From NCBI GenBank assembly GCA_028280025.1, contig JANQMO010000060.1:6847-70846 (forward strand): a DNA stretch of 64,000 bases, given 5' to 3'. The position numbers and the translations under genes were made by a program. Shown piece after piece: positions 42,218 through 52,300 of the stretch; position 1 is the first letter of the stretch, and each line of letters starts with the position of its first letter. The stretch is from Chlorobium sp. GTDB taxonomy: Bacteria; Bacteroidota; Chlorobiia; Chlorobiales; Chlorobiaceae. The notes below the pieces were generated by a model, which worked only from the letters and a program-made list of their open reading frames with translations, had not been told where the DNA came from and made no database searches.

Positions 42218-43315
42218 GGGGACGCTCACAAGTAAATAAACTTACAGCGGTGAGCGATCTGCTTTCACGATCAGGTTTATCGCCGCCGAAGAAACACCAA
42301 GAATACGTGCTGCTCCGGCATAGGTCATCCCAAGCTCCTGCACGAATTCCACAGCAAGCCGCTTACGCAACGCTGAACATTCCCGCATACGAGAACCATT
42401 CTGGATCGCCAGAATGTTTACACCCGCCTCCTCGCAAGCATTCCTGAGCCTTTTACTGGCTTCATCCTCCATCGATATCGAAGGCAACATCTCCTTTACC
42501 GCATCATCCACCTCTTGAAGAATTCCTTTTACAAAGTCGCCGCTTCCAAGAATCCGCTCATCGCTGAACTGCTTCTCCCCCCTTTGCCGCAGAGACTTCA
42601 CCTCCGACCATCCACCTATCGAACGGATCAGGCCGCCCCCGGTTAGTTCCGGCTGTCGTCCTCTTCCGCTTTCAGATTCCACAAACTCGCGATACGTCTT
42701 CCGTGCCGAAAAATCCCGTTCCCCAAAGTATTCGAGCACATAATCCCGCTCCTGCCATTCATGCCGCACACGATTCATTACAACCGAGTGACCACTCCAC
42801 GGGTAGCGGTCCAGCTCCTCAAGCGAGCCAACAAGTCCTGCGCGCAACGGGTTGAGATGAATGTAGCTGACCAGTCTGAGGAAGTAAGGCTTCTCTTCGC
42901 AAACGATCGATTTATACCGGTTCTGAAAAAGATGACCATGTCTCTGGTGCCTGCGATTATATCTACTTGCGTAGCCAGTCAACAGCTTGCGCATAAAGGT
43001 CGAAAGCCCTGCTTTCCCGCTTTTCAGCAAGATATGTGCATGATTCGTCATCAGCGCCCATGCAAATATGCTCGTTTCTGTTTCCGAAGCAACCTTCCCC
43101 ATACGGGAGACAAAGAATCCCCGGTCTTCATCGTCGGCAACGATACTGTTCCCTTCAATCCCCCGGACCATAACGTGGTGCAATGTCCCGGGCGCATCAA
43201 GTCTCGCTCCCCGCGGCATAAGTTTATGTTATTGGGATTATGAACTTGCAATGTCTTGTCTGTATTTGAAATATAAGACGTTATGCTTATAAGTTGAAAT
43301 ATTTATGAGCGTCCC
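42218..43315. mobile_element. TnpA-REP (IS200-like) transposase element with inverted ends
   Basis: The transposase gene is bracketed by GGGGACGCTCACAAGTAAAT (42218-42237) and, in reverse complement, AGGGACGCTCATAAATA ending at 43316; the inner ten bases GGGACGCTCA are identical. Ends of the form AAAAGGGGACGC are common next to Y1-type transposases of this group. No target duplication is evident. Confidence 0.6.
42242..43219 (-). CDS. Y1_Tnp / REP-associated tyrosine transposase
   Basis: A 325-residue protein. Residues 1-180 are the HUH Y1 transposase domain: RLDAPGTLHHVMVRGIEG, WALMTNHAHILLKSG with the HxH metal site, LTGYASRYNRRHQRHGHLFQNRYKS with the region of the catalytic Tyr, and LRLVSYIHLNPLRAGLV. 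Residues 265-325 form a helix-turn-helix tail (MTYAGAARILGVSSAAINLIV) like that of chromosomal DnaA-type binding domains. Such enzymes act on REP palindromes or their own ends. It appears intact. Confidence 0.9.
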   Translation of the reverse strand: MPRGARLDAPGTLHHVMVRGIEGNSIVADDEDRGFFVSRMGKVASETETSIFAWALMTNHAHILLKSGKAGLSTFMRKLLTGYASRYNRRHQRHGHLFQNRYKSIVCEEKPYFLRLVSYIHLNPLRAGLVGSLEELDRYPWSGHSVVMNRVRHEWQERDYVLEYFGERDFSARKTYREFVESESGRGRQPELTGGGLIRSIGGWSEVKSLRQRGEKQFSDERILGSGDFVKGILQEVDDAVKEMLPSISMEDEASKRLRNACEEAGVNILAIQNGSRMRECSALRKRLAVEFVQELGMTYAGAARILGVSSAAINLIVKADRSPL

Positions 43316-43401
43316 TTATTCCTGAATCAGGATGTTTTTTATTTATATTGTACACGATGCCGGTGTACACGTGCTGCACAAAATTAAATGCCAAACCGAT
43401 T

Positions 43402-43623
43402 ATGTTGAAGAATATAACCTTGAGCGCTGATGAGGAGCTGATAAGGAAGGCAAGGGAGAAAGCGCTGCGGGAACATACCACCCTGAACGCCTCTTTCCGG
43501 AAATGGCTTGAGAGCTATGTCAGCGCAGAAGCAAGAGCACGGAATTTTGATGACCTGATGCACTCGATGAGTTATGTTCAGGCAGGCAAAAAGTTCACCA
43601 GGGAGGAGATGAATGAGCGGTAA
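43402..43623 (+). CDS. vapB: antitoxin, VapB-like
   Basis: A 73-residue protein, MLKNITLSADEELIRKAREK with a ribbon-helix-helix-like N-terminus and an acidic/helical toxin-binding tail (YVQAGKKFTREEMNER). It overlaps the PIN toxin gene by 11 bases, the normal VapBC architecture. A longer frame from 43348 exists, but its first 18 codons look non-coding. Confidence 0.82.
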   Translation: MLKNITLSADEELIRKAREKALREHTTLNASFRKWLESYVSAEARARNFDDLMHSMSYVQAGKKFTREEMNER

Positions 43624-44038
43624 GTATTTCCTTGATACCAATGTTCTGGTTTATTCGTTTGATCCTTCAGTTCCTGCGAAACAGGCCGAAGCTGTTCGTT
43701 TGATCAAAGCTGCTCTCTATGACGGCAAGGGACTGATCAGTTCACAGGTCATTCAGGAATTCATCACTGTTGCGATAAAAAAATTTGATATTCCAATGTC
43801 ACTGCATGATAGCCGGAAATATCTCGACACGGTTCTTTCAGGGCTTTGCAGGGTTTTTATGAGCATCGACCTCTACAGATCGGCACTTGATATCATGGAG
43901 CGTTGGGGGTACAGTTTGTATGATTCGCTGATTATCGCTGCGGCCCTGCAAGCGGATTGTGACATTCTTTATTCTGAAGACCTGCACCATCATCAGAAAA
44001 TACGCGGACTAACCATTGTCGATCCTTTTCGGCCCTGA
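43613..44038 (+). CDS. vapC: PIN-domain ribonuclease toxin, VapC-like
   Basis: A 141-residue PIN protein with the four acidic active-site residues in place: Asp 8 in YFLDTNVLVY, Glu 49 in SSQVIQEF, Asp 104 in YSLYDSLIIAAAL and Asp 123 in YSEDLHHHQ. Expected to cleave tRNA or other RNA when not bound by VapB. Start overlaps the antitoxin gene; GGGAGGAG precedes it. The system looks intact and sits next to a transposase. Confidence 0.87.
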   Translation: MSGKYFLDTNVLVYSFDPSVPAKQAEAVRLIKAALYDGKGLISSQVIQEFITVAIKKFDIPMSLHDSRKYLDTVLSGLCRVFMSIDLYRSALDIMERWGYSLYDSLIIAAALQADCDILYSEDLHHHQKIRGLTIVDPFRP

Positions 44039-44214
44039 AGGATTTCTCGATGATGATACATTGAAATTTGATTATGTGCAGGAAGCGATGAAATCAGGGG
44101 TTATTGCTACTCTAACCAATAGCAGCCTGAGGGAGGTATGACAGTTTAGCTGGGTTGTGAACTGATATTTTTCTGCTAAAACAGTTCAACAAATCAACAG
44201 TTCAACATCTCCTG

Positions 44215-45072
44215 TCAATATTCTTTGCTCACCAGCAACTCCGGATCGACGCTGGTGCCATACAGGTACGTTCCCCAGTGGAGGTGCGGGCCGGTGGAGA
44301 TGCCGGTGCTGCCGACGGTGCCGAGCGTGTCGCCTTTCTTCAACATATCACCTTCGTTGACGCTGATCGTGTGCAGGTGCATGTAGATCGAGGTGAGTCC
44401 CTGGCCGTGGTCGATGACGACCGTGTTGCCGTGGACGTGGAAACGGTTCGACTCAAAGCCGGTGAGAACGACCTTTCCGTCTGCAGGGCTTGAGACCGGG
44501 GTGCCTCGGGGAACGGCGATATCGAGGCCTTTATGATAACTCGAAACGGGTGCGCCGTTGTAAGAGCGTTTGACGCCGAACGGGCTCGATTTTCTGCCGT
44601 CACAGGGATAGCTGAAGGTGCCCGACCAGAGCTTTGTGTCGCTGAGGGTGCGCAATGCCGCTTTCACCTGTGCTTTTTCCTCCTTTGTCGCTTTCAGGCT
44701 GTTGGTTTTCTTGTCGAGCCAGATTTTCTGGACCGGAAGGTTGTTCGCCTCGATTCCGACCGGAATTTTCTGTTCCCATTTTCCTTTTTTTACCAGAAAT
44801 GCGTAGCTGCCGGGCCTGGTCATGTTTTCAACCGGAACGAGAGCCCGGTAGCTGCCGTTATCCTGCCGGAACATGGTAAAATGTTCCTCCTTGAACCGGA
44901 GGTCGGGTGCTGATGATATGCCCGTTACTGTTGCGACAAAGAACTCTCCCTGCATTTTGGTTGTCGCATCGAGCATGAAATCCGGGGTCGGACGCTCGGA
45001 GGCTTCAGAGGGCATTCCGGCAACTATGCTGAGAAGCAGGATAAAAGGGATGATGAATGCTCTTTGTGCCAT
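44215..45072 (-). CDS. M23 family metallopeptidase (LytM domain)
   Basis: A 285-residue secreted protein: signal peptide MAQRAFIIPFILLLSIVAG, a beta-rich N-terminal region (30-150), and a C-terminal M23 domain with HKGLDIAVPRGTPVSSPADG (first zinc ligands), VVIDHGQGLTSIYMHLHTIS and GISTGPHLHWGTYLYG (HLH ligands). Cleaves peptidoglycan cross-bridges or regulates amidases. The ATG at 45072 was chosen because the signal peptide starts there. It is last in a leftward operon after prfB and the phosphoesterase (31-base gap). Confidence 0.9.
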   Translation of the reverse strand: MAQRAFIIPFILLLSIVAGMPSEASERPTPDFMLDATTKMQGEFFVATVTGISSAPDLRFKEEHFTMFRQDNGSYRALVPVENMTRPGSYAFLVKKGKWEQKIPVGIEANNLPVQKIWLDKKTNSLKATKEEKAQVKAALRTLSDTKLWSGTFSYPCDGRKSSPFGVKRSYNGAPVSSYHKGLDIAVPRGTPVSSPADGKVVLTGFESNRFHVHGNTVVIDHGQGLTSIYMHLHTISVNEGDMLKKGDTLGTVGSTGISTGPHLHWGTYLYGTSVDPELLVSKEY

Positions 45073-45103
45073 GGTGCATCGCAATGTTTTTGCATGCTGT
45101 TTT

Positions 45104-45925
45104 TTACAAGGTGATCGGGAGTTCATGCGATAGCTTAAGGTTCTGATCGTATACCTTCAGCAAGTCTCCGTCGAGTTCGATCATGCCGCAGGAATAATGC
45201 GGCGGTTCGTTCCGCTTGATGAAGGGCGGCATGGTCATGAAGTGAATGCCGTATCGCTGGAAATAGGCGCCGCGGTGCAGGTGGCCGGTGAAGCAGGCGA
45301 CGATGTTCTTATAGCGGCAGAGCACATCCGTCACTTCGTCATGGTTCCACAGGAGTCCGTGCGGTTCGTCGGACGTTTCCTTGAGCAGCGGGAAATGGCA
45401 GAACATGACAACTTTTTCTCCAGCGTTGCGTGCAGATTCGAGCTGCTGTTCGAGCCAGTGGATCTGCCGTTCTCCCACGGCCCCGCAATAGAGGGTCGCC
45501 CAGGGGTCCTGGTCCAGAAGTTTTTTTCTCCTTCTGTCGGAAAGCAGAAGCGGGTGCGATTCGGGGTTGATATCCATGCCGTGCAGCACCACAAAGCGGA
45601 TAGTGCCCCAGCGGAAAGTGTAATATGGCGATTTAACACCGGTTTCCTTCAGGTAAAGGTTGATGGGAGCTCCGAGGCAGTGGTTTCCGGCAACGTGATA
45701 GAGTTTTCCGGGATACTCGCGGAGAATCGCAGCGACACCTTTCAGGTTGTCGACAGCTTCAGGCCCTTTGCCGTCGATGAGATCGCCCAGCTGGACGGCA
45801 AAGGCCGTGTTGTTCTGCTGCCAGAACGAAAAGCAGTCATGCAGGTCACTGCGTTCAGCCTCCCGGTCGCCGTTCCCATAGTGGATATCGGTGATGATAC
45901 CGAACCTGAGCGGAGAGTGTGACAT
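45104..45925 (-). CDS. calcineurin-like metallophosphoesterase
   Basis: A 273-residue protein with the full dimetal motif set: FGIITDIHYGNGD, VQLGDLIDGKG, HVAGNHCLG, FCHFPLLKET and CFTGHLHRGAY. It has no signal peptide, so it is cytoplasmic. It resembles manganese-dependent ADP-ribose/CDP-alcohol diphosphatase-type phosphoesterases by motif spacing, but the substrate is not determined. Lies 52 bases after prfB. Confidence 0.88.
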   Translation of the reverse strand: MSHSPLRFGIITDIHYGNGDREAERSDLHDCFSFWQQNNTAFAVQLGDLIDGKGPEAVDNLKGVAAILREYPGKLYHVAGNHCLGAPINLYLKETGVKSPYYTFRWGTIRFVVLHGMDINPESHPLLLSDRRRKKLLDQDPWATLYCGAVGERQIHWLEQQLESARNAGEKVVMFCHFPLLKETSDEPHGLLWNHDEVTDVLCRYKNIVACFTGHLHRGAYFQRYGIHFMTMPPFIKRNEPPHYSCGMIELDGDLLKVYDQNLKLSHELPITL

Positions 45926-45977
45926 TGTCTACTGTGATTTTGAATGTCCGGGCACGTCAGTGAATTTGTTGCGTGCT

Positions 45978-47073
45978 TCAATTGCTGAATTCCGACAGAT
46001 ACTTCTCCATAAAATCGTCGATATCACCGTCAAGCACGGTTTCTATGTCGTGCCGTTCATGGTTCGTGCGGTGGTCCTTGATCCTTCGGTCGTCCATGAC
46101 GTAGCTTCGGATCTGACTGCCCCACTCGATTTTCTTTTTCTTGCCCTCAACTTCCTGTTTACGGGCCTCTTCTTCTTCACGCTGCTTCTGGTAAAGCTGA
46201 GCCCGGAGCATTTTCATCGCGCGTTCCCTGTTCTGGAACTGTGAGCGTTCCTGCTGGCAGGATACGACGATGCCGGAAGGAACATGCTTGATCCGTACGG
46301 CGGTTTCCACCTTGTTGACGTTCTGTCCTCCTTTTCCGCCGCTGCGGAAGGTCGAAAGTTCGAGGTCTTCCTTCCGGATATCGATCTCGGCATCGGGCGG
46401 CGCTTCCGGATAGGTGAAAACGCTTGCAAAGGAGGTGTGCCGCCTGGCGTTCGAGTCGAAAGGCGACACCCGGACGAGCCGGTGAACGCCGTTTTCTGCT
46501 TTCAAATAACCGTATGCATACGGTCCCTGGATCTCCAGGGTCGCTGTCTTGATCCCGGCACCCTCTCCTTCCTGGTAGTCGTCGGTGTAGACCTTGAATC
46601 CTTTGCGCTCAGCCCATCGCATGTACATCCTGTAGAGCATTTCGGCCCAGTCCTGGGCTTCCGTTCCCCCGGCACCTGCATGTATGGCTATCAGCGCGTT
46701 GCCCGAATCGTCTTTTCCCGAGAGCATGTTCTTGAACTCGATCGCCGTGATATCCTGTTCTATGGCGTCGAGCCGGGAGTCGATTCCTTCCGCAAGGGAT
46801 TCGTCATCCAGTTCCTCGGCGATTGCCAGTTCTTCTTCGAGTTCGGTGCTTTCGCTTTCGATTTTCCGGAAGCCGTCCGTCCAGACCTTGTGCTCGCTTA
46901 TTTCGGCAAGGATCTTCTGCGCTTCCTGCTGGTTGTCCCAGAAGTTCTCCTCGGCGGTTATCTGCTCGAGCTCTCCTGTTTTCTGTAGCCGTTCGTCAAC
47001 GTCAAAGATACCCCCGTAACTGTTCTATACGCTGGCGGATTTCGTGCAGGCGTTCTTTCTCAGGTTCAAACAT
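45978..47073 (-). CDS. prfB: peptide chain release factor 2, programmed +1 frameshift
   Basis: The gene is read in two frames. It begins at 47073 as MFEPEKERLHEIRQRIEQLR then GYL and meets an in-frame TGA at 47002-47004. The context CGG GGG TAT CTT TGA C is the canonical RF2 recoding site (G-rich internal ribosome site, slippery CTT, UGA followed by C). After +1 shift it continues DVDERLQKTGELEQ for a total of 364 residues. RF2 motifs are present: SPF for stop-codon recognition in VRVSPFDSNARRHTS, and GGQ for hydrolysis in RSGGKGGQNVNKVE. The frame without frameshift would miss about 115 N-terminal residues. Confidence 0.95.
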
Positions 47074-47212
47074 TGTTTTTCTCCGGATTATGTGTCTGCA
47101 AGCGGGGTTTGCATCAAGGGGAATCAATCCTAAAAAATGATTTTTTTCACATAATGCAAACGCAACTTTTCCCTATTTTGCATCAGTTTACAACAGCTAT
47201 ACCCTTTTTCCA

Positions 47213-49228
47213 ATGAGTCACACGTTTTATCAGCGCGATCCCATAGTAAATACCGGCACTTTCGATGGACGGAGAAGAGTCATTATCGAGGGCGTTTCGC
47301 CCGAGATCGATGACGGCCGTTTCCCCGCAAAAAAGGTAACCGGGGAAAAGGCTCGTGTCACGGCGGATATTTTTCCTGACGGGGCCGATATCGTTCGTGC
47401 CGAACTCTGTTTCAGGGTGAAGTCAAGAGAGGAATGGACGCGTGTTCCGATGACGCCGATGGTCAACGACCGGTGGGAGGGAAAATTTACTGTCGGTGAT
47501 CCCGGCTTGTGGGAGTTCACCATCGAGGCATGGGTCGATCATTTCGAAACATGGAGAAGGGGGCTGAAAAAGAAAATCGACGCCGGCCAGGATGTGTCGC
47601 TCGAGCTGCGGACAGGTGCCGGTTTAACAGAACGTGCGGCAACGCGCGCTTCCGGCAGGGATGCTGAACGGATGAGGGAACTTGCTTCGGTCATGACGAC
47701 CGGAGATGCGGCTGTCGCTCAGTCTGCCGCTCTGTGCAGCGAGCTTGACGAGCTGATGTGCCGCTATCCCGACAAGGCGTTTGCGACGCGCTACGACAGG
47801 ATTCTCGAACTTATAGTCGACCAGAAGAAGGCCGGGTTCAGCACATGGTACGAGCTGTTTCCCCGATCCTGGTCCCAGGAGCCCGGAAAGCACGGTACCT
47901 TCAAGGATTGCGAACGGATGCTGCCGCTTCTTGCGCGGATGGGTTTCGATGTCCTCTATCTTCCGCCTGTTCACCCCATCGGCATAACGAAGCGAAAAGG
48001 CAGGAACAATACGCTTGTTGCACTGCCTGACGACCCGGGAAGCTGCTGGGCGATAGGTGCACGTGAAGGAGGGCACAAGGCGGTTCACCCCGAGCTGGGG
48101 ACCGTCGATGAGTTCGAGGCGTTTGTCAGTAAAGCAGCCGAGCACGGTGTTTCGGTTGCAATGGATATTGCGTTTCAGTGTTCACCCGACCATCCCTGGG
48201 TGAAAGAGCACCCGCAGTGGTTCAAATGGCGTCCGGACGGCACGGTGCAGTTTGCCGAGAATCCGCCGAAGAAATACGAGGATATCCTTCCGATCGATTT
48301 TGAATCCGACGACTGGGAGAACCTGTGGATCGAGCTTAAAAGCGTCATGCTGTTCTGGATGGAAAAAGGGGTCAGGATCTTCAGGGTCGACAATCCGCAC
48401 ACCAAGGGGTTCCGTTTCTGGGACTGGGCGATCAGCGATATTACCAAAATCTATCCCGACGCGGTTTTTCTGGCAGAGGCGTTCACCCGTCCGAAAGTCA
48501 TGGCGCGGCTTGCCAAGGGAGGATTCAACCAGTCCTACACCTACTTTACCTGGAGGAACACCAAAAAAGACCTGCAGGAGTACCTCACGGAGCTGACCAC
48601 GACGGAACTCAATGAATACATGAGGCCCAATTTCTGGCCGAATACGCCTGACATCCTGCATGAAGAGCTGCAGGCAGGTCACCGTTCGACGTTCATCACA
48701 CGGCTCGTTCTCGCAGCAACGCTTTCCTCCAACTACGGCATGTACGGTCCCGCCTACGAACTCTGCGAGCATGTTCCGGTCAGAAAAGGGAAGGAAGAGT
48801 ATCTCGATTCGGAAAAGTACGAGATCAAGCAGTGGGATATGGACCGTCCGGGCAACATCCGGGCGGAGATAACCGAAATCAACCGGATTCGCAGGGAAAA
48901 TCCGGCTTTGCAGCAGACCGCCAACATATCATTTGTTCGTGTCGATGCCGGGGAGGGCCGTGAGCACGATCTGCTCATGGCGTATGTGAAACGATCACCG
49001 GAGGACGGCAACATCATCCTGACCGTCGTCAATCTCGATCCGCTGAACACGCAAGCCGGCTGGCTGCGTTTTCCGCTCGAACAGTTCGAACTGCCGCACA
49101 CCCATCGTTTCAGGGTCGAGGACCTCATGAGTGCCCGGACCTTTGAATGGGACGGGGAATGGAATTTTGTCGAGCTGAATCCCCAGGCGATACCGGCTCA
49201 TATTTTCAAGGTGAATCTTCATCCGTAA
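47213..49228 (+). CDS. glgE: alpha-1,4-glucan:maltose-1-phosphate maltosyltransferase
   Basis: A 671-residue GH13_3 enzyme that adds maltosyl units from maltose 1-phosphate to alpha-glucan. N-terminal beta domain (GRRRVIIEGVSPEIDDGRFP), middle helical domain, and a GH13 barrel with VLYLPPVHPIGITKRKGRNN, the nucleophile region GVRIFRVDNPHTKGFRFWDW, the acid/base region AVFLAEAFTRPKVMARLAKG and MRPNFWPNTPDI. It is followed after 85 bases by the treS-mak fusion, which supplies its substrate, so the two form the GlgE pathway. Confidence 0.96.
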   Translation: MSHTFYQRDPIVNTGTFDGRRRVIIEGVSPEIDDGRFPAKKVTGEKARVTADIFPDGADIVRAELCFRVKSREEWTRVPMTPMVNDRWEGKFTVGDPGLWEFTIEAWVDHFETWRRGLKKKIDAGQDVSLELRTGAGLTERAATRASGRDAERMRELASVMTTGDAAVAQSAALCSELDELMCRYPDKAFATRYDRILELIVDQKKAGFSTWYELFPRSWSQEPGKHGTFKDCERMLPLLARMGFDVLYLPPVHPIGITKRKGRNNTLVALPDDPGSCWAIGAREGGHKAVHPELGTVDEFEAFVSKAAEHGVSVAMDIAFQCSPDHPWVKEHPQWFKWRPDGTVQFAENPPKKYEDILPIDFESDDWENLWIELKSVMLFWMEKGVRIFRVDNPHTKGFRFWDWAISDITKIYPDAVFLAEAFTRPKVMARLAKGGFNQSYTYFTWRNTKKDLQEYLTELTTTELNEYMRPNFWPNTPDILHEELQAGHRSTFITRLVLAATLSSNYGMYGPAYELCEHVPVRKGKEEYLDSEKYEIKQWDMDRPGNIRAEITEINRIRRENPALQQTANISFVRVDAGEGREHDLLMAYVKRSPEDGNIILTVVNLDPLNTQAGWLRFPLEQFELPHTHRFRVEDLMSARTFEWDGEWNFVELNPQAIPAHIFKVNLHP

Positions 49229-49313
49229 CAACAAACAACAGATTGCAATCAACGGTCCTCCTGTTCTTAACAAGAAGGCACCTGTATCATAGTCACTATC
49301 ATTATCTTTCCAC

Positions 49314-52300
49314 ATGCCGCGAGTTCCTGAAGCCTACCAGCCTGAACCTCTCTGGTACAAAGACGCCATCATCTACGAAGCGCACGTCAAAACCTTTCAT
49401 GACAGCAACAATGACGGGATCGGTGATTTCGAAGGATTACGCCAGAAGCTCCCCTATCTCGAAAGCCTCGGTATCACCGCGATCTGGCTGCTGCCGTTTT
49501 ATCCCTCGCCGCTGAAAGACGACGGGTACGATATTGCCGATTACATGGATGTCAATCCGGATTACGGCACCATCGAGGACTTCAAAGCATTCCTCGATGA
49601 CGCTCACGGGCTGGGATTGAAAGTCATCACCGAGCTGGTCATCAATCATACTTCCGACCAGCATGCATGGTTCCAGCGAGCAAGGAGGGCCAAGCCCGGT
49701 TCGCCTGAGAGAAATTACTATGTCTGGAGCAGGGACCCTTCAAAATATGCCGACGCCCGGATCATTTTTCAGGATTTCGAATCTTCCAACTGGACCTACG
49801 ATGCGGTTGCGGAAGAATATTACTGGCATCGTTTTTATTCGCACCAGCCCGACCTGAACTTCGAAAATCCGGCTGTTGAAAAAGCGATCTACAAGGTTCT
49901 CGATTTCTGGCTGGAGATGGGGGTGGACGGGCTTCGCCTCGACGCCGTTCCCTATCTTTACGAAGAGGAGGGGACCAACTGCGAGAACCTTCCCCGGACG
50001 CATGCCTATCTCAAAAAGCTCCGCAAGCATGTTGACAGGAAGTTCCCGAACCGTATGCTGCTTGCCGAAGCGAACCAGTGGCCCGAAGACGCCGCCGAGT
50101 ATTTCGGCGAAGGCGACGAGTGTCACATGAATTTCCATTTCCCTCTCATGCCGAGGATGTTCATGGCACTCGAGATGGAAGACCATTTTCCCATAATCGA
50201 TATCCTCGACCAGACGCCCGAAATACCAGAAAACTGCCAGTGGGCTTCGTTTTTGCGCAACCACGACGAGCTGACCCTCGAGATGGTGACCGACGAGGAG
50301 CGTGACTACATGCGCCGTGTCTATGCCAACGATCCGAAAGCCAGGATCAATCTCGGTATCCGCCGCAGGCTCGCGCCGCTCATGTCGAACAATCGCCGCA
50401 AGGTCGAGCTGATGAACATCATGCTTCTTTCGCTTCCCGGAACGCCGGTACTCTACTACGGTGACGAGATCGGCATGGGCGACAACTACTATCTCGGCGA
50501 CCGCGACGGCGTCAGGACTCCCATGCAGTGGAACAGCGACCGCAACGCCGGTTTTTCGAGGGCCAATCCCCAGCAGCTGCAGCTCCCCGTGATCATCGAT
50601 CCGGAATATCATTACGAAGCGGTCAACGTCGAGGTGCAGGAAGGCAACATCAACTCCCTTCTCTGGTGGATGCGCCACATGCTTGTTACCGCGCGCCGCT
50701 ACAAGGCGTTCAGCAGGGGTGACGTAGCGTTCATCAAGACCGAGAACCCCCAGGTTCTGATCTTTACCAGGACATTCGAAGAGGAAACCATGCTCTGCAT
50801 CATCAACCTGTCGAAGAATCCGCAGGCTGTGAGTATCGAGCTTTCAGAGTATGACGGCTTCATTCCTGAAGAGGTGTTCAGTCTCAGCTATTTTCCACGG
50901 ATCAAATCTGCGCCGTATACCGTGACGACCGGTCCATACGGCTATTTCTGGTTCAGGCTGGTCGAGAGCCATGAAGAGAGCGAAGACCGGCCGTATCTCG
51001 AACATACGTTCGCGAAACTGTCCGACTGGCGTGAGCTTTTCACGGGCAAATACCTCGAGCGTATGGAGACCAGAATTCTGCCCAAATATATCCATAGCTG
51101 CCGCTGGTTCGGGGGCAAGGCCCGGAAAGTTGTCAGGGTTGTCGTTGTTGAAAATATCGAGGTCCGGGGCTATGACGACATCCGGTACCTGATTGTCGAG
51201 GTTCGCTATCCGAGCGGATCGAACGAACTGTATCAATTACCGGTATCCTATGTGCCTGCCACGGAGATCGACCAGGGCGATGAAAACTTTTCCAAACAGG
51301 TGATCGTCAAAATCAAGGTTGACGAAGAAGAGGGATACCTCTGTGATGCGGCCTGGCAGAAAGATTTTCATACCGCCCTGCTCGAAATGATCGTATCTCT
51401 GTCCGATCTCAAGGGCAAATCAGGGAAGATCACCTCACTGCGCGGCGCCAGGCTCGACGAGTATCTTGACGAAAAGCCACTGGAGGAGATCGATTCGGTA
51501 TTGTTCGGTGCTGAACAGAGCAATACCTCCATCATGTATGACGATTCGCTCTGCCTGAAGATTTACAGGAAGATATCGTCCGGGATTTCGCCCGAGGTCG
51601 AAATCTGCCGTGTCCTGACAGAGAATACCAGGTTCGAAAGTGTTCCATTCTACCTGGGGACGCTCAATTACTCCAGAAGCCGCAGAGATCAGTGTTCCCT
51701 GGTTGTCTTGCAGAACTACGTTCCAAACCAGGGTGATGCATGGAAAGTGACCCAGAACTTCGTCCACCGTTATTACAACGATGTTCTGGCCAGGCAGCAT
51801 CTGGAAGAATCGATCCCGGCTCTGCCGCCTTTCAGCGCCGAGAAGGCACCGGTCCCTGATGTCATGCATGAGCTTATCGGCGGTCTTTATCTTGAGATGG
51901 TTGAAAAACTTGCCGAGAGAACTGCCGGAATGCACAAGGCGCTGGGGTCGAAAAGGCTTGGCGATGATTTCGCCCCCGAACCGTTTACGACCCTCTACCA
52001 GCGTTCCATCTACCAGTCCATGCGTGAGCAGGTGAAGAGGGGAATGGATATGCTCAAGCAGCAGAAGAAGAAAATTTCGGTCGACTACCAGGAACTTGCC
52101 GATGAAATTCTTGACAGCGAACCCGCCATTCTCCAGCAGCTTTCCCATATCAAGCAGGGGAAGATCGAAGGAGGCAAGATCCGGATACATGGAGACTACC
52201 ATCTGGGGCAGGTGCTGTTTACCGGCAAGGATTTCATTATCATCGACTTTGAGGGAGAGCCCGCGCGCTCGCTCAGCGAACGCCGTCTCAAGCGTTCGGT

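Noticed and set aside
44039..44150. Short frame after vapC (ILFGPEGFLDDDTLKFDYVQ...)
   Set aside because: Looks faintly protein-like but has no start codon or ribosome site; could be a relic, not supportable as a gene.
49740..50678. 312-codon frame antisense to the TreS domain
   Set aside because: Shadow frame; the + strand carries the catalytic motifs.
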